Virus record (IMG/VR): IMGVR_UViG_3300010885_047022
Location: 62,001-126,000 of that record
Direction: 5' to 3' (one strand)
DNA from: a virus
Length of the DNA: 64,000 bases
Of this stretch, positions 36,044 to 43,651 are shown one piece after another. Numbering within the stretch: position 1 is the stretch's first letter; every line of letters starts with the position of its first letter. Made by a program: the position numbers and the translations under genes. The notes under the pieces were generated by a model. It did not search any database, was not told the DNA's origin, and was given only the letters and a program-made list of their open reading frames with translations.

Positions 36044-37234
36044 TTAAAGTTTACGTCTACCCATAAGGGCATCAACTAGAACTTGCTCAAAAGACTCTTT
36101 CGGATCTGAAGCCTTAACGGGTTCTTCTTCCATGTCTATAGTAAGCACGTTATCTTCTTTTACCGAAACTTCGGCTTCTGAAGTAATTGTGGGCATGTTT
36201 AACATCTCGCCAATTCTTTTACCAAGCTTGCTTGGTGTCTTGGCAAGATCTCTCAGGCTATCGGCCAAAGAAGATGCTGTTCTTGTAGCATACTCTTCAA
36301 TTAGTTTTTCACGATCATCTGATAGTTCAAAACCAAGTCCGATCTTAGTATCGACAACTCTTTCGACCAATGTTCTATGTAATGCGCTCTTGAGTTTCTT
36401 ATTTTCTTCTTCAAGGGATTGAATTCTAGCTTTTTCATTTACATCCTGCTCAGAGACTGCATTTGTGTCAGTGAGGTCTGCTCCTGTTATTTCTTTCCCT
36501 TGATCTTCTTCGGCTTCAGATGAATTAGCTGAATCAACTTCTTGATTACCTAGTTCTTCTGCCTTTTCAAGCAAAGCCTTAGATCCGTTTTCTCTCCACT
36601 CTGATTCTTCAGAAGACATTGCTTCCATCTTGAGTGAAGATCTGAGCTGCCAAGCCCACTTCTTATGCATATCATCACGTTCTGCCAAGAAATTAGCAAT
36701 TCCTTGTTCATTAGCTTCATTCGCAGCTGCGAAAGCCAACAGGACTGATTCATTAACCATATTATTCTTAGTTAAGAGATCTGCTGCTAATCCAAGAGCT
36801 TCCGTTGTAGAAGAATCATCCTTGAAGGATGCGTCCATAACAATCTGAGCAAGCGTGATTGGTGTTCCTTGAAGCTTTCTTACATTTTCTGCAATTGAGT
36901 CTATTGCTCCCAGTGCATCTTCGTAGATACTCGAGAATAAAATGTGGAACTCTGTAAAATCTTCGCCTTCGACATTCCAATGAGCTCTATGAGCTGCAAA
37001 GTAAAATGTGAAAGTGTCAGCCAAAACTTTTTGAAGACCGGCAATAGTGCTAGCAGAATCTGCCTCAGTAACAATAACTTCTGATTCGACTGTTTCTACT
37101 GATTCAATCGTCTCTTCTGATTCAACTGCCTCTTCTGATACTTCTGATTCCTTAGCTACTGACATTGTAGAAAGATCATCACTTAATTCTTGGACTGCAG
37201 CGAGGATATCATCGCTGTTAGTGTCTTGATCCAT
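36044..37234 (-). CDS. Nested Dps-scaffold product from an internal start (396 aa)
   Basis: In-frame ATG 37234 (residue 290 of the polyprotein) begins MDQDTNSDDILAAVQEL. It is preceded by AGGAG with a nine-base spacer, better than many true starts here. The product would contain an acidic leader, the Dps-like domain and the coiled-coil scaffold region without the protease. Lambda C/Nu3 and related phages make their scaffold in this nested way. Expression of this form is an inference. Confidence 0.55.
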   Translation of the reverse strand: MDQDTNSDDILAAVQELSDDLSTMSVAKESEVSEEAVESEETIESVETVESEVIVTEADSASTIAGLQKVLADTFTFYFAAHRAHWNVEGEDFTEFHILFSSIYEDALGAIDSIAENVRKLQGTPITLAQIVMDASFKDDSSTTEALGLAADLLTKNNMVNESVLLAFAAANEANEQGIANFLAERDDMHKKWAWQLRSSLKMEAMSSEESEWRENGSKALLEKAEELGNQEVDSANSSEAEEDQGKEITGADLTDTNAVSEQDVNEKARIQSLEEENKKLKSALHRTLVERVVDTKIGLGFELSDDREKLIEEYATRTASSLADSLRDLAKTPSKLGKRIGEMLNMPTITSEAEVSVKEDNVLTIDMEEEPVKASDPKESFEQVLVDALMGRRKL

Positions 37235-38101
37235 ATTGGAATTCTCCTGACAATTATCGATATTTTTATTCTGATCAGATAGTAATGAACTATCATTGTA
37301 TTTGTAATTTTCGTTCTCCTGTATGGATAGGGCTGTCAAAAATGCTCCCTTTAACTGGAGATAGATCGGCTTAGATTCTTTCTTTTTCATATCTGAGAGA
37401 ATTGATCTATTTTCTTGAATTGAAAAGATATCTTCATTGTCCATACTTAGTATGAATGCGTTGCTTCGAGCAATCCAATTTTCCGAATCAGAAAGTTCTG
37501 TTTTGCCGTCAATTGCCCTTAGAGCTCTAACGCCTGACTTTTGATCTGCGGGTTGATTTACGAATGAGTACTCTTTAAAACTAATGTCTTGCATATCCAC
37601 ATAGGCGAGTTTGCCCTTATAGACTTTGCCTCTTTTGTATTTCACAACTTTGGGTCTACCTGATGCGTCCTCTGTCGCCAAATCTTCTCCTGAGACACTG
37701 CAAACTGCCTTGCCAGCCCTTCCGCCGACAGAACCAGTCAAGTATCTCTTATCGAGAACTTTTTGCGCAGCTACGGGATCAGTGATTGCTATCTGCAGGC
37801 GGACGAAAGAAGAACCATCTTCTTCTTTATCCATTTTTGCAGCCATAACCCTGCCAATAGCTTCTGTGTTTAAATCATGATTCAGGATAATTGGCTTTGG
37901 ATATGGATCTACCCATGATTGAAGTGCTTTTTCTAATTCTACTGCGGAATAATTATTATAGTTAGAAGTGAGACCCTCGTGGATTGCAGCGACTTCTATT
38001 ATTAAACCGTTCTTTGAATTAAATGACTCTGAAAAATTGATATCCGACTTAGAAAAGTCAGGAAGTTCTAATGTAAAATTTTCTATAAAGTCAAATGACA
38101 T
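36044..38101 (-). CDS. Prohead protease-Dps-like-scaffold polyprotein (685 aa)
   Basis: The chosen start is ATG 38101, with AGGTGA five bases upstream. Residues 1-200 look like a prohead maturation protease: ILNHD with candidate His 75, YLTGSVGGR with candidate Ser 124, and EYSFVNQPA near 177-185. After an acidic linker, residues about 355-490 form a Dps/ferritin-like domain: AHWNVEGEDF, FH, AIDSIAEN and a C-terminal KKWAWQLRSSL helix. Its ligands His 374, His 386, Asp 401 and Glu 405 align with Dps ferroxidase residues; one expected acid is Ser 390. Acidic and coiled-coil scaffold-like sequence follows to the end (GRRKL). Protease and scaffold roles are inferred from position; the Dps domain from motif. 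Confidence 0.8.
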   Translation of the reverse strand: MSFDFIENFTLELPDFSKSDINFSESFNSKNGLIIEVAAIHEGLTSNYNNYSAVELEKALQSWVDPYPKPIILNHDLNTEAIGRVMAAKMDKEEDGSSFVRLQIAITDPVAAQKVLDKRYLTGSVGGRAGKAVCSVSGEDLATEDASGRPKVVKYKRGKVYKGKLAYVDMQDISFKEYSFVNQPADQKSGVRALRAIDGKTELSDSENWIARSNAFILSMDNEDIFSIQENRSILSDMKKKESKPIYLQLKGAFLTALSIQENENYKYNDSSLLSDQNKNIDNCQENSNMDQDTNSDDILAAVQELSDDLSTMSVAKESEVSEEAVESEETIESVETVESEVIVTEADSASTIAGLQKVLADTFTFYFAAHRAHWNVEGEDFTEFHILFSSIYEDALGAIDSIAENVRKLQGTPITLAQIVMDASFKDDSSTTEALGLAADLLTKNNMVNESVLLAFAAANEANEQGIANFLAERDDMHKKWAWQLRSSLKMEAMSSEESEWRENGSKALLEKAEELGNQEVDSANSSEAEEDQGKEITGADLTDTNAVSEQDVNEKARIQSLEEENKKLKSALHRTLVERVVDTKIGLGFELSDDREKLIEEYATRTASSLADSLRDLAKTPSKLGKRIGEMLNMPTITSEAEVSVKEDNVLTIDMEEEPVKASDPKESFEQVLVDALMGRRKL
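37232..37248 (-). promoter_or_regulatory. Internal ribosome binding site in the protease-scaffold gene
   Basis: AGGAG (37248-37244) and ATG (37234-37232) lie at an ideal spacing in the linker between protease and Dps-like domain, in the same frame as the full gene. Codon use becomes more C-rich downstream of this point, as in the abundant capsid proteins. Confidence 0.6.
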
Positions 38102-38149
38102 GTAAATCACCTATTGATGTATAATTCTTTTTTATATAGTAAGTTTATT

Positions 38150-38158
38150 TTTATAACA
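38150..38158 (-). promoter_or_regulatory. Possible extended -10 promoter before the protease-scaffold gene
   Basis: The minus strand reads TGTTATAAA in the 80-base gap after the glycosyltransferase gene, an extended -10 form with no convincing -35 box. A TATATA hexamer nearby is an alternative. It would drive the head genes. Confidence 0.3.
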
Positions 38159-38181
38159 TTAAACAAATTTATATGAATATA

Positions 38182-38961
38182 TCAGACTTTAGCATAGTTG
38201 TCTGATAAAGATTCGTATCTATCATCTCCATTTTGGAGAAATGATTGATAAAATACTTCTGACATAATATGTGGAGCGTAAATATACGATGCACAGTATA
38301 GCTTAAAATTTTCTTGTTTACAAGCTAATGACCAGCCTACATCTTCGCCTTGTTGATGAACATTATAGGATATATTATTATATACATCTTTACTCATCAT
38401 TTTTGCAGCCATGATTACATCTGATTGAAAATATTTTCCAAGTTCATATTTTTCTTTTCTATAAGCTTTTGATGGATCATCTTGTCTCCAGTCCATAACA
38501 CTTGGATACAATGTTCCAATCGGTGTCATAAACATAAGGGGATTGACTGCATCTGCTCCAGATTTAATATGAGCTATTAATAACTCTATTGTATTTGGAT
38601 TTGTCAATAAAATATCTGAATCTAAACTAAAGTAATAATCAGGCTGGACATCGCGTACTGTCTGTAACAATGAATTTCTTAAAGAAACCATATTAACATA
38701 TTTAGATATGTTCCACTGTCTTCCATTATTTGAATGTTCGAAATGAGGAATATCTTCTCTTACTTTAATTTCAAAGTAAGGTATATTTTTATCGAATCTT
38801 TTCCAAGCTTCTAATGAAGCTATTGTTTCTTTATCATCTGGAGAGACTTCAAAAACAAAACCAATTTCCTTGAAATTAACTGACTGATTTATTAGGCAGC
38901 GTATCCAATGTGGAAGAATCCAAGATCTTTTGTACATTGGAGTTCCAATCAAAAGTTTCAT
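38182..38961 (-). CDS. GT-A type glycosyltransferase-like protein (259 aa)
   Basis: The sequence has the layout of a nucleotide-sugar glycosyltransferase. An N-terminal strand and helix (MKLLIGTPMYKRSWILPHW) precede the metal-binding DSD at residues 114-116 inside YYFSLDSDILLTNP, and there is an acidic pair in QQGEDVGWSLACK near residue 210, a common site for the catalytic base. No membrane segment is visible, so it should be cytosolic. It sits between the portal-side genes and the protease-scaffold gene in the head operon, suggesting it could modify a virion protein, though DNA or host surface are possible targets. Substrate unknown. Confidence 0.65.
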   Translation of the reverse strand: MKLLIGTPMYKRSWILPHWIRCLINQSVNFKEIGFVFEVSPDDKETIASLEAWKRFDKNIPYFEIKVREDIPHFEHSNNGRQWNISKYVNMVSLRNSLLQTVRDVQPDYYFSLDSDILLTNPNTIELLIAHIKSGADAVNPLMFMTPIGTLYPSVMDWRQDDPSKAYRKEKYELGKYFQSDVIMAAKMMSKDVYNNISYNVHQQGEDVGWSLACKQENFKLYCASYIYAPHIMSEVFYQSFLQNGDDRYESLSDNYAKV

Positions 38962-38964
38962 GAA

Positions 38965-39252
38965 TTATTTTTTTTCTTCCTCTGATACTACGGTAGTAGT
39001 TTCTTTCACTTTCATGACTGGCTTGTCTTGCACGGGCGCGGGAGCAGGTGTGGGCGAAGAATCTTCTTGAGTAGATAAAGTTTCTTCAAGTTCGGTGATT
39101 CTATCAATTAACTGAGTAATAATATCAAAAATTACTTCAAGGGCTAGTCTAGTTTGGCCATTATCTACAACTTTTCCTAGACCTTTGACAGCGTCTTCCG
39201 TTCCTAGATATTCTGATATTTTGTCATTCTTTATTGTCATTTTCTTCGACAT
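38965..39252 (-). CDS. Small helical protein following the portal gene (95 aa)
   Basis: A short protein with an N-terminal helical region, a Leu-rich coiled-coil-like segment (VIFDIITQLIDRITELEETL, about residues 40-59) and a Pro/Ala/Lys/Glu-rich disordered tail. It starts at ATG 39252 with AAGGA nine bases upstream and overlaps the end of the portal gene by 29 bases. Its function is not recognised; a portal-bound or scaffold-like assembly role is possible from its place. Confidence 0.55.
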   Translation of the reverse strand: MSKKMTIKNDKISEYLGTEDAVKGLGKVVDNGQTRLALEVIFDIITQLIDRITELEETLSTQEDSSPTPAPAPVQDKPVMKVKETTTVVSEEEKK

Positions 39253-40885
39253 TTATTTCATCCTTTTCATCATTTGTATAAACTATAGTATACTCTGATT
39301 CAAGCGCATTTTCAACTAGTGTCAACCAGGCATTATCTGATCTTCTAATATTTGCCGATGTATTTCTTCCCTGTTGATTGGTTGGGCGTATTACATTACC
39401 CGCACCTTTTCTTTTATTAGGAAGATTTCTTTGGCCCTTTTGCGCAGGGTCTTGTTTGTCCGCGTTCATGGTAGCGTCTTTAGACTTCAACGAGGCATTT
39501 AATTCCGTCTGCCTTTTACTCATATCTATCTGAATCTGTGCTTGAATAGCGGCATAAAAGTCTTTCGGATCATGCTCAGCATCCATGCCTAATTCCATTC
39601 TTGCTTCAGACAATCCGATTAAATTACTTGCAAACTTTTGAATAGTATGAGTTTCTTTTTTGACTTGAGTATCGACATCTATTTCGTTAAACTTAAAGTA
39701 ACAACGATCTGAAACGCCACTTTCAAGTGGATTAGTCATAGGATCAAATCCACCTTCAAGTAGAAGTTCATTGAATAAATGAACTCTTACCATTTCAGAG
39801 AAAAGCTTTTGATATTGTTTAACCTTATCATAAAGAGCTGTATCTAATCTATCTGTCATGGATCTATTTCCACCACCCATTGACATGCCCAAATGATGAG
39901 GTGCCACACCCAGGCCAACAGAAACTCTTTCCTTGAAGTGATCGAGATATTTGGAGGCGTCGAGTGCTGTATTTGCAGCACCAATAACTTCTATGTTATG
40001 ACGGAAAGGTAGAATTAATCCACCTTCTGCTCTAAGATTTTCTAATTCTTCCCCAGCTGTACTTATCTCATGGGGTTCTGCTGGTTGATCTGCGGTTCCT
40101 ATCGTATATTTATATAATGGGAATAATTCTCTATGCACTAGGTTTTGAATGTCTTCTTCTATTTGTCGAAGAGCGACAATATCATCCAAAGCTGATTCTA
40201 TAAATGGTGTCCCAAATGCCCTACCAGTTTTCTTGTCGATATAGACATGAATGACTTTATCTGCCGTCCATACAGGATCACGATCCGTCGGCATATAGGT
40301 AAGCGGATCTGTACGCTGTTGATACTTCTGGGGTCTGTTGTGTTTATCTCTTAGAATTCTTACTTGTTCAGTAGGTATTAGGTAATATCCAACAACGGGT
40401 TGATCTGTATTAACCCCCTCCAAAGGAGTTGGGAAATACTCAGATATATCACCACGAGCTTTAACTATAAAGGCATTTCCATATTTAAAAAGATGATCTG
40501 TAACTTCTATTAAAAAATCTAAGAAAGGACGTTTCATAGCCATTTCCATAAAATCTATTCTTTGATATAAGTAGGAAATTGCTTCCGGATTCTCACCTAC
40601 AATTTTCCAATTTTCTTTCCAGAATAATTCCTTATATTTATTTAAGGCCTGCTTTACGTAGGAATCAGTATCAGCTGCCTGCATGATCCTATAGAAATCA
40701 TATGGAGAGGGTTCAAATGTAGATCTTTTACTGAAAAAATAGGTATTACCTTGAAAGCCAAGAGCTAACGATGCGACTTTCATCGATCTACTAACTGATC
40801 TAATCTCTTCGCCATCTAATGCCTTGGCTGTAAAATTATTATTTTTATCAACTTGCCTAAACGGCAAATAGTCAAAGACTGCCAT
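39224..40885 (-). CDS. Portal protein
   Basis: This 553-residue protein has the hallmarks of a phage portal. The segments DSYVKQALNKYKELFWKENW, LIEVTDHLFKYGNAFIVKAR, RQIEEDIQNLVHRELFPLYKY and ASKYLDHFKERVSVGLGVAP, then MTDRLDTALYDKVKQYQ, match the wing, stem and crown helices. The C-terminus is a disordered Lys/Asn/Gln-rich tail. The start is ATG 40885 (MAVFDYLPF) with GGAGA upstream; an earlier TTG lies in the ribosome binding site. The dodecameric ring holds the DNA-packaging motor and the tail neck. It is followed by protease, scaffold and capsid genes. Confidence 0.85.
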   Translation of the reverse strand: MAVFDYLPFRQVDKNNNFTAKALDGEEIRSVSRSMKVASLALGFQGNTYFFSKRSTFEPSPYDFYRIMQAADTDSYVKQALNKYKELFWKENWKIVGENPEAISYLYQRIDFMEMAMKRPFLDFLIEVTDHLFKYGNAFIVKARGDISEYFPTPLEGVNTDQPVVGYYLIPTEQVRILRDKHNRPQKYQQRTDPLTYMPTDRDPVWTADKVIHVYIDKKTGRAFGTPFIESALDDIVALRQIEEDIQNLVHRELFPLYKYTIGTADQPAEPHEISTAGEELENLRAEGGLILPFRHNIEVIGAANTALDASKYLDHFKERVSVGLGVAPHHLGMSMGGGNRSMTDRLDTALYDKVKQYQKLFSEMVRVHLFNELLLEGGFDPMTNPLESGVSDRCYFKFNEIDVDTQVKKETHTIQKFASNLIGLSEARMELGMDAEHDPKDFYAAIQAQIQIDMSKRQTELNASLKSKDATMNADKQDPAQKGQRNLPNKRKGAGNVIRPTNQQGRNTSANIRRSDNAWLTLVENALESEYTIVYTNDEKDEINVEENDNKE

Positions 40886-40948
40886 GTATCTCTCCAATAC
40901 GAAAACTATATATAATAGTAGCTAAAGTGGTGTTTTTTTATAAGTTAA

Positions 40949-41158
40949 TCAGTTAGTGTCAAGATTAGCTTTATCAAAAGCGTTTTTCATAATGATATTT
41001 TTAACAGCTTCAATCCAAAAAATTGTCTCTGCTTCATTAAAATCGCTTCTGTACTGGAGATTTGCGTTTGAAATTTTAATTTCAATTGCGAATTCCTTGG
41101 CTTCTACTGGATCAGTTGCTTGAATTTCTTCAATTATTTCAGTTGTTTCTTCTGACAT
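40949..41158 (-). CDS. Small acidic protein upstream of the portal (69 aa)
   Basis: Starting at ATG 41158 with GAGG about ten bases upstream, this acidic protein has a Glu-rich N-terminus (MSEETTEIIEEIQA) and a C-terminal helix-rich region (NEAETIFWIEAVKNIIM). It shows no motif I can name. A 63-base gap separates it from the portal ATG. It and the next small gene may encode portal- or motor-associated factors. Confidence 0.5.
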   Translation of the reverse strand: MSEETTEIIEEIQATDPVEAKEFAIEIKISNANLQYRSDFNEAETIFWIEAVKNIIMKNAFDKANLDTN

Positions 41159-41168
41159 TTTATTTACC

Positions 41169-41360
41169 TCACTCAAAGTTGTCTGTTTTTGTTTGTTTAA
41201 TTGTTTTTTCTGTTTTAGCTGGTTGCATTGTAGCGATTAGATTGGCAATCTTGATGTTCAACTGTTTAATTGTAGCTTCTTTTACCACTAAATCAGTTGT
41301 TAATTGACCAATTTTTTCGCTGAATGTTTGAACCAAGATATTAATATCTAGATCGTCCAT
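41169..41360 (-). CDS. Small coiled-coil protein (63 aa)
   Basis: The start is ATG 41360, with AAAGG six bases upstream; the earlier GTG lies inside that binding site. Residues 8-48 form a likely coiled coil (FSEKIGQLTTDLVVKEATIKQL), with a Lys/Thr-rich tail. It is encoded after a possible promoter and before the portal. No family assigned. Confidence 0.5.
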   Translation of the reverse strand: MDDLDINILVQTFSEKIGQLTTDLVVKEATIKQLNIKIANLIATMQPAKTEKTIKQTKTDNFE

Positions 41361-41390
41361 ATTCACCTTTCGTCAAAATCCTAAACAACT

Positions 41391-41399
41391 ATTATATCA
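41391..41399 (-). promoter_or_regulatory. Extended -10 promoter candidate before portal genes
   Basis: TGATATAAT on the minus strand, a perfect TGn plus TATAAT, overlaps the stop codon of the preceding gene and lies about 30 bases before the small coiled-coil gene. No good -35 box is seen, as is usual for extended -10 promoters. Confidence 0.45.
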
Positions 41400-42539
41400 C
41401 ATAGGATATGAATCTGGGAGAGTGTTAATATATACTTCTTGATTTTTAATTCTTTTAGAGTATATACGATACATATCCATTATCCAGTGTTGAACAAAAT
41501 CTGGAACTACCGGGTCTTCCCAATCCTTAATAAGTAGTGTTGGATCATTCTTGATATACTTTTCAACTGTTTGTGCGGGTATCTCAAGTAGGGCATCTCT
41601 TACTTCTAAGGGCATCTGTATCGCCCTGAGGACTCTGTCGCTAATCACTGCTATTGGTTCTCTATTTCCAAATTCAGAATAAGCTAAACCCCACTCTATT
41701 ATAAGTCTAAAAAGCTCTTCTAAGGTAGACCCTATGCATTGTGGGTGTATGGCCCATAGACTTTTTGAATCTTCTTTTGAAAATTGATCTATGTAATCTC
41801 TATCTATTTCATCGTATGTAATAATTGCATGTGGCGCTAAATCTAAAACTGTTTCATGTCTAGTTACAATCTTAAATTTACCTAAGGGATTATCATCTAG
41901 TCTTTGTATTCCATGATTAGAAATTGTTTTAGACATAAAATCCATTGTTCCATGAGTTATGTCTTCAAAACTTTTAATCATATAATTATTATTAGAGCAA
42001 ACATCACCATAAAAACTTTCACTATATGTTGGAACTGCTCTCCATAGCAAAAAACCTCTATATTTTCTTTCGCATGGATTTTTTAATTCGATGTCCCAAT
42101 TAAGTCTATTTTGATTCCATGAATATAAAAATTCTGCTGAAAGTTTGGGTTCTTCAACTGGAGGTCTCCAACAATTCATATCTTTGTTCCAAACCCAATT
42201 ATTGTACGGTTGTTTTTCTTGATCCTTATTATCCAGTAAATGATTTACAGAAGAATATGATATTGTTAAAATATCTGAATTTTCCCCTATAGCATGAGCT
42301 TCAATGCTAGCTTGAGTATTGAGAAATGTGATTAATTGTTTTAAAGTATAAATTTTAATATCAAAAAAGTTAATTGATTCTTTTTTTAGATTAGAAATCT
42401 TAAAATTACTATCAACTTGAGATATAGTTATTCCATCGCGCGTTTCAAGAATAATTCGATCAGAAGAAGTAATGTAATCTCCCGCAATATCGTAAATGCT
42501 AATTCCTTGATTTTCTTTTAAAAAACTAATATATTTCAT
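41397..42539 (-). CDS. Paralogous virion-region protein B (380 aa)
   Basis: This protein and the next share a common plan: MKY-(I/V)-(S/T)-F at the start, an ESINFF-IKI segment near residue 55, a WVWN-(K/Q)D--W-(A/R)PP motif near residue 133, WNQNRL-WDI near 160, a central LDL-PHA segment and NREP-A--S near residue 300. The Trp-rich middle resembles small segments seen near fibre proteins, but I recognise no enzyme motif. Tandem duplication between fibre and portal genes suggests an appendage or assembly role. Identity unknown. Confidence 0.6.
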   Translation of the reverse strand: MKYISFLKENQGISIYDIAGDYITSSDRIILETRDGITISQVDSNFKISNLKKESINFFDIKIYTLKQLITFLNTQASIEAHAIGENSDILTISYSSVNHLLDNKDQEKQPYNNWVWNKDMNCWRPPVEEPKLSAEFLYSWNQNRLNWDIELKNPCERKYRGFLLWRAVPTYSESFYGDVCSNNNYMIKSFEDITHGTMDFMSKTISNHGIQRLDDNPLGKFKIVTRHETVLDLAPHAIITYDEIDRDYIDQFSKEDSKSLWAIHPQCIGSTLEELFRLIIEWGLAYSEFGNREPIAVISDRVLRAIQMPLEVRDALLEIPAQTVEKYIKNDPTLLIKDWEDPVVPDFVQHWIMDMYRIYSKRIKNQEVYINTLPDSYPM

Positions 42540-42542
42540 GAG

Positions 42543-43646
42543 TTACACCTTAATATGGAGTTCCTGATCTTTTTCTCTTCTTGGAAATTTTTTATATTTA
42601 TCCATAATCCAATACTTAAAACCCTCTGGACATTCAGGGTCTAAATGATCTTCTTCCAGAATTGTTGAATCACTAAATATAAATTTAGATAAAGTTTGTG
42701 GAGTTAATGACATTATCTCATCAATAATTTCTTGAGGAATTTCCAATGCCATAACAACCTCATGAGATAGCAAAGCTGCTGGTTCTCTGTTTTGTAATTC
42801 TAGATAAGCCCAGTTCCATTCTAAGATTATTCTAAATAATTCATGAATTGTTCGAGCTTCAATATGAGGATGCTTCTTCCACGTTAGATGTCCACCATTT
42901 TCTACATACTCAGGAATCGATTCATGATACATGACAAATGCATGAGGACATAGGTCTAACATAGTAATTAATCTTCCGTGATACTTGCCTGACTCAGCGA
43001 TAGCTTTTCCATATTCAATTTGTTCTTTCATGAAATTATCACTATTATTTAGTTCCTGCATGCTCTGCATCATAAAATTATTGGCTGAACAAACTTCTGC
43101 ATACATCTCTCCATTTACTTTTGGCGTTGCATTCCATAGTGCAAATGATCTAATCATTCTATTATCCGGATATCCTGACAATGCTATATCCCAATCTAAT
43201 CTATTCTGATTCCATGTTAAATTAAAATCTGGAGACAGAGCTGGCTTTTCTTTTGGCGGAGCCCAATGCCCTTTATCTTGATTCCATACCCATTGTTCAT
43301 GGGGCATAATTTCTGGATCGGTATGTCCATTCAACTCATCAAACGGGGGGGCCGTACTAATATTAAATACATCTCTAGTTCCATTCATGACTTGAAGTGG
43401 ATAATCAGAGTTACTGTTTACAAATTCTCTTAATTCTTCAATTGAATGAATTTTAATATTAAAAAAATTAATTGATTCTTCTGTCAAATTTGAAAAATCA
43501 AAATCATCATTAACTTTAGAAATAGATAATTGACCAAAATAAGAATCAAGTAAAAAAAATGTCTTATCACTAGACGGAAAAAAAATGCCTAAAGTTTCAT
43601 ATATATTTATATTATTTTTATATTGAGAAAACGTTACATATTTCAT
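42543..43646 (-). CDS. Paralogous virion-region protein A (367 aa)
   Basis: Tandem duplicate of the following gene, with the shared WVWN, WNQNRLDWDI, LDLCPHAF and NREPAAL motifs. The two proteins are alike along their full length but much diverged, so the duplication is old. It starts at ATG 43646, five bases after the fibre gene stop. No membrane segment or signal peptide is seen. The function is unknown. Confidence 0.6.
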   Translation of the reverse strand: MKYVTFSQYKNNINIYETLGIFFPSSDKTFFLLDSYFGQLSISKVNDDFDFSNLTEESINFFNIKIHSIEELREFVNSNSDYPLQVMNGTRDVFNISTAPPFDELNGHTDPEIMPHEQWVWNQDKGHWAPPKEKPALSPDFNLTWNQNRLDWDIALSGYPDNRMIRSFALWNATPKVNGEMYAEVCSANNFMMQSMQELNNSDNFMKEQIEYGKAIAESGKYHGRLITMLDLCPHAFVMYHESIPEYVENGGHLTWKKHPHIEARTIHELFRIILEWNWAYLELQNREPAALLSHEVVMALEIPQEIIDEIMSLTPQTLSKFIFSDSTILEEDHLDPECPEGFKYWIMDKYKKFPRREKDQELHIKV

Positions 43647-43651
43647 TTTTT

